A DNA stretch of 5,992 bases from Acidobacteriaceae bacterium (GTDB taxonomy: Bacteria; Acidobacteriota; Terriglobia; Terriglobales; Acidobacteriaceae), in the NCBI GenBank assembly GCA_003165095.1, contig PLSH01000246.1, positions 7,433 to 13,424 on the forward strand, in the 5' to 3' direction. Below the pieces are notes generated by a model. It saw nothing but the letters and a program-made list of their open reading frames with translations. It did no database searches and had not been told where the DNA came from. Each line of letters starts with the position of its first letter. Position 1 is the stretch's first letter. Of this stretch, positions 1 to 5,799 are shown in pieces. A program made the position numbers and the translations under genes.

Positions 1-168
1 CAGATTGTGAGCGAAACCGAGTTGCTGGAGTTGTGCCGCTCCTGTCTGGCGCGCTATAAATGCCCGCAATACATTGAATTCCTCGAGGGACTGCCCAAGA
101 CCGGCACGGGAAAGATATTGAAACGGGAGTTGCGCAAAGATGCGGAGGCGCAGGCCAAAACGACTTGA
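1..168 (+). CDS. AMP-forming acyl-CoA synthetase/ligase, C-terminal fragment
   Basis: This is the 3' end of a gene that begins before the window; 55 codons in frame 1 end at TGA 166-168. The fragment carries the C-terminal signature of the ANL (acyl/aryl-CoA synthetase, NRPS adenylation, luciferase) superfamily: YKCPQYIEFLEGLPKTGTGK, followed by ILKRELR. The lysine of the TGTGK segment (residue 38 of the fragment) is the conserved C-domain lysine that contacts the acyl-adenylate in this superfamily. Family knowledge: these enzymes activate a carboxylic acid with ATP and load it on CoA in the cytoplasm. The substrate-binding core lies outside the window, so long-chain, medium-chain, aromatic or acetyl specificity cannot be told. 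The short tail after the motif (about 14 residues) is normal for fatty-acyl-CoA ligases. The fold assignment is very secure; the substrate is unknown. Confidence 0.93.
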   Translation, partial: QIVSETELLELCRSCLARYKCPQYIEFLEGLPKTGTGKILKRELRKDAEAQAKTT

Positions 169-331
169 CCGGTGTGAGATCCATTGCAGTCAGAGGCATG
201 AAGCAGACCGATGTGGCTTTGATCTCACTGGTGCTCGATATCGGGTTCTGGTCGGACTGTCGCCAACCGGAGCCCCCCACCCAACAGACCGTCAGCGCCG
301 TCAGACCGCGCACATCCTTTACAGTAAAACC

Positions 332-619
332 ATGTTCGTGCGGCGGCTCCTAATCCAGCGAATCGACCAATCGGGCGCACCCCACCCCTGCCCCATTGCC
401 TGGATCGACAACTTCGCCATGCGCAACTTCACCAATAATGCGGTCTTCGACGACACGCTGCCCGTTGCCGATGGCCTGCTCGAAGCCGGCAACCGCGTCC
501 CCCTCGATCGCCTCCAGCCGGCCATGCAAGATTGGTTCCGCCGCAAAGGCTATCTCAAGCCGGAAGACCGCCTCGAAGTCTCCGAATTCGGCCCCGCAGG
601 CCCTCAATCCGTCGCTTAG
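332..619 (+). CDS. Hypothetical protein, 95 aa, not recognised
   Basis: I do not recognise this protein. The reading frame is supported by composition: from about 332 to 616 most codons end in C or G, while the same frame upstream (140-331) gives an Arg/His-rich, non-protein-like translation. ATG 332 is therefore preferred over ATG 140, which would also overlap the ligase gene. No good Shine-Dalgarno sequence precedes 332, so ATG 419 (inside RNFTNN...) remains possible. The predicted product is soluble, with no signal peptide or membrane segment. It has an acidic/hydrophobic middle (NNAVFDDTLPVADGLLEAG) and a likely helical segment around residues 58-82 with MQDWFRRKGYLKPEDRLEV. The gene converges on the lysozyme gene, and the two stop codons overlap within 616-619. 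The antisense frame is codon-aligned and open (350-655, minus) but shows weaker third-position bias, so I take it as a shadow. The 163 bases between the ligase stop and 332 show no feature I can support. Confidence 0.5.
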   Translation: MFVRRLLIQRIDQSGAPHPCPIAWIDNFAMRNFTNNAVFDDTLPVADGLLEAGNRVPLDRLQPAMQDWFRRKGYLKPEDRLEVSEFGPAGPQSVA

Positions 620-1074
620 GCGGCCGTATCCTGCACCGCGTTGCCTTCGCGCCAAAGCTGAAACTCCGCCTCGCGCCGCGCCTTCAGTCCCGCATTCTCC
701 TGCGTCCCGGCATGATCCCAGCGCAGCAACTGCTCACCCGCGGCGTCATCCTGTCCAGAGTTCAACTCCTTTAAAAGAGTCGACTCGGCCAGCTGCCCCT
801 GGCCCAGGTTGAAGACAAAATCCACCAGCGCGTCAAACTGCCCCTGCGTCAGTTCAACCTTAACCAGCCGCGCTACCGCCTGTTCGGCATCGCCGACGTC
901 GCCAGCCAGCAACTCCATCCCCTGCAACTCACCAATTCCATTCGGAAACGTCTCGGGATGGACCAACCGGTGCCCGTACCCGACGGTCGGAAATCCTTCC
1001 ACGTCCAGATAAACACGATTGCGAAAACCCTCTGACTTCTTGAGCAGCTTCATGCCTGCCGTGCTCAATTCCAT
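616..1074 (-). CDS. GH24 lysozyme (phage endolysin-type muramidase)
   Basis: This 152-aa protein has the full layout of T4/P21-type lysozymes (glycoside hydrolase family 24), which hydrolyse the MurNAc-GlcNAc beta-1,4 bond of peptidoglycan. The catalytic triad is visible at the N-terminus: Glu15 (KKSEGFR), Asp24 (VYLDVEG) and Thr30 (PTVGYGH), spaced E-x8-D-x5-T as in the family. Later family landmarks are VDFVFNLGQG (about 84-93), STLLKELNSG (98-107) and GLKARREAEFQLW (129-141). Length is normal. There is no signal peptide or N-terminal membrane (SAR) segment, so as written it would be cytoplasmic and need a holin or another exit route; no holin gene is seen nearby. ATG 1074 is preceded by a purine-rich AGGGGGAG with only 2 bases of spacing, which is close but usable; Met8 (1053) is an alternative without a better ribosome site. 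It may be a phage remnant or a domesticated muramidase. Family assignment is strong; role is inferred. Confidence 0.92.
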   Translation of the reverse strand: MELSTAGMKLLKKSEGFRNRVYLDVEGFPTVGYGHRLVHPETFPNGIGELQGMELLAGDVGDAEQAVARLVKVELTQGQFDALVDFVFNLGQGQLAESTLLKELNSGQDDAAGEQLLRWDHAGTQENAGLKARREAEFQLWREGNAVQDTAA

Positions 1075-1182
1075 AGCTCCCCCTGCCTGCCAGTTGACCT
1101 GGCTTTGAGTTCACGCTAGCAGGACCTTCGAATTAATCTGCAAACTCGGGATTTGTGCCCCCCGTAGCCCGCTAGCCGCTAC

Positions 1183-1205
1183 GCCGCTCAGGCCGCTCAG
1201 GCCGC
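1183..1205. repeat. Short tandem repeat, 9-bp unit gccgctcag (2.5 copies)
   Basis: The unit gccgctcag is present at 1183-1191 and 1192-1200, followed by a partial copy gccgc at 1201-1205. It abuts the left arm of the 12-bp inverted repeat in the spacer. Copy number is too low to infer a function; such tracts may vary by slippage. Confidence 0.6.
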
Positions 1206-1345
1206 AAATTTCGGGGTAAGCGCCATTGGATGCACCGGAAAGAAGCAAAGATGTTCCTGGGCGCCAAATCTTTCGAGGGAGGTCCAAAATGGGAATTTGC
1301 ACTGCTTTTGGTGCATTTTGTAACCGCCAGAAGGGCAAGGACTTA

Positions 1346-1363
1346 CCCCGAAAACCCCGAAAA
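1346..1363. repeat. Short tandem repeat, 9-bp unit ccccgaaaa (2 copies)
   Basis: Two exact copies of ccccgaaaa occupy 1346-1354 and 1355-1363. They overlap the right arm of the 12-bp inverted repeat (1342-1353) and run up to the right arm of the outer pair. The left side of the spacer has only one matching ttttcgggg-like block (1209-1216), so the duplication arose on one side only. Confidence 0.55.
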
Positions 1364-1434
1364 TCCAGAGTTTTTCAACAACAAAATCCCCGTGTCTATC
1401 TTGCTACTGGTTAGGTAAAACAGTATCGACTTGG

Positions 1435-1440
1435 TAAAAT
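1435..1440 (+). promoter_or_regulatory. Possible -10 element for the rlpA-like gene
   Basis: TAAAAT at 1435-1440 matches the bacterial -10 consensus at 5 of 6 positions. No convincing -35 hexamer lies 16-18 bp upstream. If used, transcription would start at about 1447, that is on the ATG itself, giving a leaderless or nearly leaderless transcript; this would agree with the absence of a clear Shine-Dalgarno sequence before 1447. The call rests on one hexamer in an A/T-rich stretch and is weak. Confidence 0.2.
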
Positions 1441-1446
1441 AGGCAA

Positions 1447-2004
1447 ATGGTTATGAGACGGAAATCACGCAACTTGAACTTGAAATCTCCGCTGGAGTTT
1501 TGGCTGTTGGCGGGAGCTTCGTCGGTTGCACTGGCCGCCGTGGTCGTGTCGCTCTCCACGCGGACCGTGCAGGCGGATGTGCGTCTTCCACGACCGGCCC
1601 CAGCCACCGCAACCACCCCTTTAATCGTCCCTGTCGCGCCTGCTGCCCCTGTGCGCCCCCTCAAGACCCCTGGTGCGCAGTGGAAGAGCAAGATGCACGG
1701 CCTCGCCTCCTGGTACGGTGGCGTCTTCAATGGCCGCAAAACCGCCAGCGGTGAACTCTTCGATATGTACGCCATGACAGCCTGCCATCCGACCCTCCCC
1801 TTTGGCTCCCTGGTGCGGGTCGTGAACCGGACCAACAAGCGATCCGTGGTAGTTCGCATCACTGACCGCGGCGACCTGGTGGACGAAGGCCGCGTCATCG
1901 ACCTCTCTTACGCCGCGGCTCAACAGTTGGCAATGACCGAATCCGGGCTCGCAAAGGTCGATCTCGAGATCCTTTCCCTGGGCCACCTGAACCCCTCAAA
2001 GTAA
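1447..2004 (+). CDS. rlpA: RlpA-like protein, double-psi beta-barrel domain
   Basis: The 185-aa product has a short basic N-terminus, one hydrophobic segment at about residues 18-37 (membrane anchor or uncleaved signal), a Pro/Ala-rich linker (about 47-76) and an RlpA-type double-psi beta-barrel domain (about 83-177). Landmarks are GLASWYGG (85-92), GRKTASGELFD (96-106), TACHPTLPFGS (111-121), VRITDRGD (136-143) and DLSYAAAQQL (152-161). His114 and Asp140 sit where the Pseudomonas aeruginosa lytic transglycosylase RlpA has its essential His and Asp (same 26-residue spacing, from memory). Family role: cleavage of peptidoglycan strands lacking stem peptides, often at the septum. Unlike classical RlpA it has no lipobox cysteine after the hydrophobic segment and no C-terminal SPOR domain, so septal targeting through denuded glycan binding is not evident. 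ATG 1447 is the longest start; ATG 1453 (residue 3) is equally possible. The gene stands alone and converges with the M1-like gene. Confidence 0.9.
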   Translation: MVMRRKSRNLNLKSPLEFWLLAGASSVALAAVVVSLSTRTVQADVRLPRPAPATATTPLIVPVAPAAPVRPLKTPGAQWKSKMHGLASWYGGVFNGRKTASGELFDMYAMTACHPTLPFGSLVRVVNRTNKRSVVVRITDRGDLVDEGRVIDLSYAAAQQLAMTESGLAKVDLEILSLGHLNPSK

Positions 2005-2024
2005 CACTCAAATTGCTGACAACA

Positions 2025-2048
2025 AAGGCCAGCCCAGGGGATGGCCTT
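2025..2048. terminator. Possible bidirectional terminator hairpin
   Basis: The arms aaggcca (2025-2031) and tggcctt (2042-2048) form a perfect 7-bp stem with a 10-base loop. It lies exactly between the convergent stops of the rlpA-like gene (2004) and the M1-like gene (2071). The T-tract is poor on the plus side (cagattt) and modest on the minus side (tgttgt), so position supports the call more than sequence does. Confidence 0.45.
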
Positions 2049-2070
2049 CAGATTTCCTGTCTGTCGCTCC

Positions 2071-4101
2071 TCACTCGTTCTCCGCCCGCGTGTACGGCTT
2101 TTGCAGGTATTGACGCGCCTCGTTCACCGCTCCCTGTGTATTGTCGTTGGTTTGCACCGCCAGCCGGTACTCGTTCACAGCTCGGTCCCGCTGGCCGGTC
2201 AGGTCAAATATCTTGCCGATCGCAATATGACTCCAGACCTCGGTCCACGCCGGCTCGTCGTCCCCACGAAGCGCATCCCGGAATGCATTCACGCTGGCTT
2301 GGTAGTTGCGTTGCGTAAACAGCACCTCGCCGATGCGATAGCTGGCCAGCGAACTCTGCGGGTTGGCCGTTAGCGCCTTCTGGTATTCTCCCAGCGCCCC
2401 GATCAGGTCTCCCTGCGCCACCAGTTGCTGACCCTTCAGAATCGCGATCCGCACTTGCAGGTCCGGCGTCGTCTTCAGTACCCAGTCCTGCGGATCGATG
2501 CTGATCCGGCGCGGCCGCCCAAAAGTATCCACCACGTATTGCGTGTCCGTTCCCACCACGTCGATCTTCTGGGTTTCCGTCTTGCCGTCGGTCTCGATCC
2601 TCAGCTCCACCGGCATCCGGAACAGATCGAGATCCTGGTTGATCTCCCCGATCGTCCTGAATCCCTTGTTGTTGCCTAGACGGTAGACCGAGTATTTGTC
2701 CGTAAATTTCGGCGCGCCCGTGCCGTCGATCCATTGTGAAAAGAACGGAAGCAACTCCTGTTGGCTCTGCTCGTCCGCCACCTTCTCAAAGTCCGATGTC
2801 CGAATCGAGTTGTCCGTGTACTGGCTCAGTGCCCCTTTAAGTGTCGCCAAAAAGGCCTTGTCGCCAATCTCCCAGCGCAGCATGTGGAAGACCATCGCTC
2901 CTTTTTCCAGCGTCATCGACTGGAACTCGGGTGAGAACGGGCTCAGCCGCGACACGCTCGATAGGGGAATCGTGTCGTACGCCAATGCTCCGGCTGCCAC
3001 ATCCCCCAGCGCTGCACGCATCGCGCTCCTCCCGCTCTCGTCTTCCAGGTACATCAGCTCGCCGTAACGCGACAATCCGTTGATGATCCAGGCATCGTTC
3101 AGGGTGCGCGGGCTCACCTCGCATCCCCACCACTGATGCGCAAGTGTGTTGGCCAGCAAACGCACTCCCGATTTGTCGCCCACCCTCGAGCCCTGAATTG
3201 CCGCCATCTCCGGTGCCCATACTGCCGGCAAGGTGTCGTCTGGAATCTCCACCACGTTCACCCGCTCGGTCTCCGGCTCTCCGAAGTTATCCGTGAAGAA
3301 GTCGAACTCCCGCGTCGCGGTCTGTGCCAGTTGGTTGGCCGCAGCCTGGTGCCCCACCGTTAGGTACACCTTCACATTCCCCGCACCTACAGACACAGGG
3401 TCCACGTACCGGCCAGCGATCACCGTTCCCGGGAACCCCGGCTTTTTCCAGTTGAAGTCGTATTCGTCTCCCGGCTTCCCGCTGGCCAGCGTCACCTTGT
3501 GCCGACCGCCTTCGCTCCCGCTGGCAAACACCCGCATCCCTTGCGGTACCCGGATGTGCATCTCGGCCGTAAACCGGTCGGTCAAATAGCCGCTGGTCGG
3601 AAACCAGCGCCCCGGGTACAGAAGATAACTGATTGGCTCCTGGATAGCCGCAAGTTTCAACCCCTCCACCGGGCCGTCTTCGTTGCCCGTGATCGTTCCG
3701 TCGTAAACAAAGGTCCAGTGCGTCGTCTGGCCTGCCGTAAACGGTGTCGCGGGGGTCACCCGGATTGACCCGTCCACGGTTCGCTCCCCGTCCAGCAGTT
3801 TCCCGCTCTCATCGCTGATCTTCGCAACCTTGAGCGCGGGGTGAAAGCCGAAGTTCACCACATCCAGCTCCGGCGGCGCGGTAAAACTCACCACCGCCGT
3901 GGCCGCCAGGTGATGCGTGGCCGGGTCCAGCTCCGCGTCGATCACGTACCCCGTGATGTTCAGCGACGGCCGCTCCCTCTGCGCCAATCCCGGCGCGCCC
4001 ATCGCCAATCCCATGGCCACAAGGCTAACCACGGCCCGCAAAAATGGCCGGGCGATTCCAACCCGCAAACTCTTCTTTCCTATATCCATTGCAGTCATCA
4101 T
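2071..4101 (-). CDS. M1-aminopeptidase-like protein with degenerate zinc site and C-terminal TPRs
   Basis: The 676-aa protein starts with a likely signal peptide (basic stretch, hydrophobic core about 21-38, possible cleavage after Ala40). It is followed by an M1 N-terminal beta domain (about 45-250), an M1-like catalytic domain (about 255-465), a beta segment (about 468-545) and about three TPR-like helical repeats (551-655). The fold is recognisable from SGYLTDRF, the LAHQWWG core, SQWIDGTGAPKF and LEKGAMVFHMLRW. The chemistry is not: HExxH-x18-E reads Asn318-Thr319-Leu-Ala-His322-x18-Asn341, so two of three zinc ligands and the general-base Glu are replaced, and the YEKG tyrosine is Leu398. 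The GAMEN-like segment is also unusual (AVWAPEMAAIQ). I infer a periplasmic or envelope pseudo-peptidase acting as a binding or scaffold protein; an unrelated activity cannot be excluded. Starts at Met1, Met2 or Met5 (4089) are all possible, with no strong ribosome site. It lies 82 bases after lpxB on the same strand, probably co-transcribed. Confidence 0.88.
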   Translation of the reverse strand: MMTAMDIGKKSLRVGIARPFLRAVVSLVAMGLAMGAPGLAQRERPSLNITGYVIDAELDPATHHLAATAVVSFTAPPELDVVNFGFHPALKVAKISDESGKLLDGERTVDGSIRVTPATPFTAGQTTHWTFVYDGTITGNEDGPVEGLKLAAIQEPISYLLYPGRWFPTSGYLTDRFTAEMHIRVPQGMRVFASGSEGGRHKVTLASGKPGDEYDFNWKKPGFPGTVIAGRYVDPVSVGAGNVKVYLTVGHQAAANQLAQTATREFDFFTDNFGEPETERVNVVEIPDDTLPAVWAPEMAAIQGSRVGDKSGVRLLANTLAHQWWGCEVSPRTLNDAWIINGLSRYGELMYLEDESGRSAMRAALGDVAAGALAYDTIPLSSVSRLSPFSPEFQSMTLEKGAMVFHMLRWEIGDKAFLATLKGALSQYTDNSIRTSDFEKVADEQSQQELLPFFSQWIDGTGAPKFTDKYSVYRLGNNKGFRTIGEINQDLDLFRMPVELRIETDGKTETQKIDVVGTDTQYVVDTFGRPRRISIDPQDWVLKTTPDLQVRIAILKGQQLVAQGDLIGALGEYQKALTANPQSSLASYRIGEVLFTQRNYQASVNAFRDALRGDDEPAWTEVWSHIAIGKIFDLTGQRDRAVNEYRLAVQTNDNTQGAVNEARQYLQKPYTRAENE

Positions 4102-4183
4102 CGCATTACCGCCGTTCTTTAGGCAGGTGTTTTCTCTTTGAGTAACGCCAGTTTTTGTGGGGCTCTTTCAGGCTACGGCCCGC

Positions 4184-5404
4184 TCACCCATGCAAATCTG
4201 TTCCAAGTTCTTCCAGTGTGATGGCAGCCACGCGCTCAATCGCCCACGGACCCTCGCTCCCGCCCCTCGCCGCCCTGGTGGTCAGTGCATTCCGAATCGC
4301 GCCCAGTTCCTTCATCATGGACTGGCGAGCTGCCCCATCCGGTAGCAGCTTCTCAAGATGTTGGACGATATTTGACGCCGTGAAGTCATGTTGGATCAAC
4401 TCCGTAACCACCCGCTTGCCGGCAATCAGGTTAGCCATGGCCACGTGGGGAACCTTCACCATCCGCCTGGCAATAGCGTAAGTCAACGGCGAGACCCGGT
4501 ACACGGCCACAAACGGATTGCCGATCAGCGCCGCCTCCACCGTCGCCGTGCCGCTGGCTACCACCGAGGCGCGGGCATGAAAGAGCGCTGCGCGCGCATC
4601 TTCCACTAGCCGCACCGCCAGCCCGCCTCCGTGATCCTCCGCCAACCGCAAAACCTCCGCCCGCTGCGCCGCATTCAACGTCGGCGCCAGAGGAACAATA
4701 AACTCAAATCCTCCTGGCAACTGGGATGTCGACGTCGCACGCGCAACCAACTCCCGCGCCGCCTCCAGCATCTCCGGCAAATGGTCGCGGATCTCCTTCG
4801 GCCGGCTGCCCGGAAGCAGGCCAATCCAGGTCTTTGCGGGGTCCAAACCGTTCTCCACCGCAAATTCCTCACGGCTAATCGCCGGCAACGCCAACTCCGC
4901 CAGCGGATGTCCCACAAACTCCGCCGGCACGCCCCGCTCCCGGTAAAACTGCTCCTCGAACGGAAAAATCACCAGCATCCGCCGCACATATTTCTGCACC
5001 AGCCGGATGCGGTGCTTCTTCCATGCCCACAGCTGCGGGCTCACAAAGTAAATCACCGGCACTCCCAGCCGGTGAAACTCTTTCGCCAGCCTGAAATGGA
5101 TCTCGGGAAAGTCGATCAGCACAGCCACATCGGGCCTTCGCTCCCGAATAGCGTGCTTCAGCTTGCGGTACTCCCGGTAGATGTGCGGCAGGTGGAGCAC
5201 CACCTCCGTCAGGCCCATCACCGCCATATCCTCCGAGTGCACCACCCGCTCCAGGCCCGCGGCTTCCATACGCGCCCCGCCCATGCCGAAAAAGTTGGCC
5301 GTTCGCCCCTGCGCCGCCAGCCGCAGTCTAAGCGCGCTCACCAGCAGCGCGCCGTAGTGTTCGCCACTCGCCTCGCCCGCCGAGATAAAGATCGTCTGGC
5401 CCAT
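4184..5404 (-). CDS. lpxB: Lipid-A-disaccharide synthase
   Basis: LpxB (GT19) condenses UDP-2,3-diacylglucosamine with lipid X to form the beta-1,6-linked lipid A disaccharide at the cytoplasmic face of the inner membrane. From ATG 5404 the protein has 406 residues, near the usual 380-400. Landmarks in order are ISAGEASGEHYGA (7-19), DMAVMGLTEV (59-68), LIDFPEIHF (96-104), YFVSPQLWAWKK (119-130), LLPGSRPKEI (196-205), ASGTATVEAAL (283-293) and MANLIAG (323-329). Glu11, Asp98, Arg201 and Asn325 fall where E. coli LpxB has key residues (Glu15, Asp98, Arg201, Asn316, from memory). The start at 5404 matches the family N-terminus (MGQTIFISAGEASG). The frame stays open upstream to ATG 5638, and ATG 5446 with a GGTGGA six bases ahead is a reasonable alternative adding 14 residues. 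No other lpx gene is in the window; the M1-like gene follows it. Confidence 0.96.
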   Translation of the reverse strand: MGQTIFISAGEASGEHYGALLVSALRLRLAAQGRTANFFGMGGARMEAAGLERVVHSEDMAVMGLTEVVLHLPHIYREYRKLKHAIRERRPDVAVLIDFPEIHFRLAKEFHRLGVPVIYFVSPQLWAWKKHRIRLVQKYVRRMLVIFPFEEQFYRERGVPAEFVGHPLAELALPAISREEFAVENGLDPAKTWIGLLPGSRPKEIRDHLPEMLEAARELVARATSTSQLPGGFEFIVPLAPTLNAAQRAEVLRLAEDHGGGLAVRLVEDARAALFHARASVVASGTATVEAALIGNPFVAVYRVSPLTYAIARRMVKVPHVAMANLIAGKRVVTELIQHDFTASNIVQHLEKLLPDGAARQSMMKELGAIRNALTTRAARGGSEGPWAIERVAAITLEELGTDLHG

Positions 5405-5462
5405 GGATGTGCTTGCGCCCCGTGTTCTTACACTCTCGACAATCATAGCGAGTCCACCGTTG

Positions 5463-5489
5463 AATATAGACTCCTCTCCCACCTGAAAA
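5463..5489 (-). promoter_or_regulatory. Possible lpxB promoter
   Basis: Read on the minus strand, TATATT (5468-5463) matches the -10 consensus at 5 of 6 positions. The best upstream partner is TTTTCA (5489-5484), 4 of 6 to the -35 consensus, but with a short 15-bp spacer. A start site near 5456 would precede both candidate lpxB starts (5446 and 5404). Evidence is limited to this match in a locally A/T-rich patch within GC-rich DNA. Confidence 0.3.
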
Positions 5490-5640
5490 ACCGTTATCCT
5501 GACCGCAGCCGAATCCGCGGCAGCATTCCTCCGCCGCTTCAGGACGAGCGCGAAAAGCCCAATGCCCAAGCCGCCGATGCCGACTTGAATGCCGCCTACT
5601 TCATGTCTGAAACCGGCAACGCCCCAATGCCACCGCATGG

Positions 5641-5787
5641 ATGCTGGGTCCGGACCAGGTTGCCTGGATCGGCTTGCGCGGCCAGAGCTGCGGCAACGGC
5701 GTGGCTTGCCGCATTCAGTTCACCCGCCGGCGCACCCGCATCCTCCGCGGCCATCCCATCGAGCCGCCGCGGCCACGGGGACAGTAG
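5641..5787 (+). CDS. Doubtful small ORF, 48 aa, upstream of hicB
   Basis: The 48-codon ORF from ATG 5641 to TAG 5785-5787 ends 12 bases before the hicB start and is in the same frame. Nearly all codons end in C or G, which supports coding. The product is basic and Arg-rich (IQFTRRRTRILRGHP) with two cysteines. I recognise no family; it lacks the GSH-type or the NGV...HRPHP-type signatures of the two usual HicA toxin groups. There is no evident ribosome site. It could be the 3' remnant of a longer broken gene, since the frame is open back to a TGA at 5608-5610, or chance in GC-rich DNA. Confidence 0.25.
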   Translation: MLGPDQVAWIGLRGQSCGNGVACRIQFTRRRTRILRGHPIEPPRPRGQ

Positions 5788-5799
5788 TACGCTGAAGCC

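Larger units (their letters stand above)
1142..1373. repeat. Nested inverted repeats (three arm pairs)
   Basis: Three pairs of inverted arms are nested around a centre near 1273. The outer arms 1142-1154 and 1361-1373 match at 12 of 13 bases. The middle arms 1209-1220 (tttcggggtaag) and 1342-1353 (cttaccccgaaa) match perfectly over 12 bp. The inner arms 1230-1236 (atgcacc) and 1310-1316 (ggtgcat) match over 7 bp; in RNA this stem could extend to 1228-1240 with 1306-1318 using G-U pairs. A further small pair lies inside (aaagat 1247-1252, atcttt 1268-1273). Spacing of outer to middle arms is unequal (54 against 7 bases), so this is not a simple palindrome. It could be a degraded miniature element, a structured leader RNA, or chance in part. 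No flanking target duplication is evident. Confidence 0.45.
1075..1446. other. Gene-free spacer between divergent lysozyme and rlpA-like genes
   Basis: These 372 bases separate two divergent genes and should contain promoters for both. Short ORFs exist in several frames (for example 1111-1338 minus, and 1226-1414 and 1230-1418 plus), but their products are low-complexity or overlap one another and none has a ribosome site or family resemblance. The spacer is richer in A/T than the genes, especially 1206-1446, and holds nested inverted repeats (annotated separately) and two 9-bp tandem repeats. I see no tRNA, CRISPR or rho-independent terminator here. Confidence 0.7.
5405..5799. other. Region of uncertain content between divergent lpxB and hicB
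   Basis: This 395-bp stretch has open frames but no recognisable gene. On the minus strand the lpxB frame runs open up to ATG 5638 and would encode a Gly-rich hydrophobic segment ending in KRRR. The plus frame that is its codon-aligned antisense (about 5464-5637) is hydrophilic and equally GC-biased at third positions, so composition does not decide between them. At 5611-5787 plus frame 1 has the strongest C/G third-position bias. A decayed gene on the plus strand, shifting from frame 2 to frame 1 near 5630, would explain this but has no family match that I can see. No tRNA, repeat or HicA toxin was found. Confidence 0.5.

Noticed and set aside
140..331. Extension of the 95-aa ORF upstream to ATG 140
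   Set aside because: It would overlap the ligase 3' end, and the translation in 140-331 is Arg/His-rich without coding bias.
350..655. Minus-strand ORF of 101 codons overlapping the end of the lysozyme gene
   Set aside because: It is codon-aligned antisense to the 332-619 ORF, and third-position C/G bias is clearly stronger on the plus strand. No ribosome site or family resemblance.
1183..1363. CRISPR-like or satellite repeat array
   Set aside because: The tandem units are 9 bp with about two copies each and no spacers; nothing matches a CRISPR layout.
1111..1418. Small ORFs on both strands in the spacer (1111-1338 minus; 1226-1414 and 1230-1418 plus)
   Set aside because: They overlap each other, run through the tandem and inverted repeats, and have no ribosome sites or protein-like composition.
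2204..2734. Minus-strand ORF of 176 codons inside the M1-like gene
   Set aside because: It is an alternative frame within a gene with continuous domain signatures; the product is Gly/Arg/Asp-rich low complexity.
4150..4183. Possible terminator after lpxB (GGGC/GCCC pairing)
   Set aside because: The stem is only 4 bp with a long loop and there is no T-tract on the minus strand.
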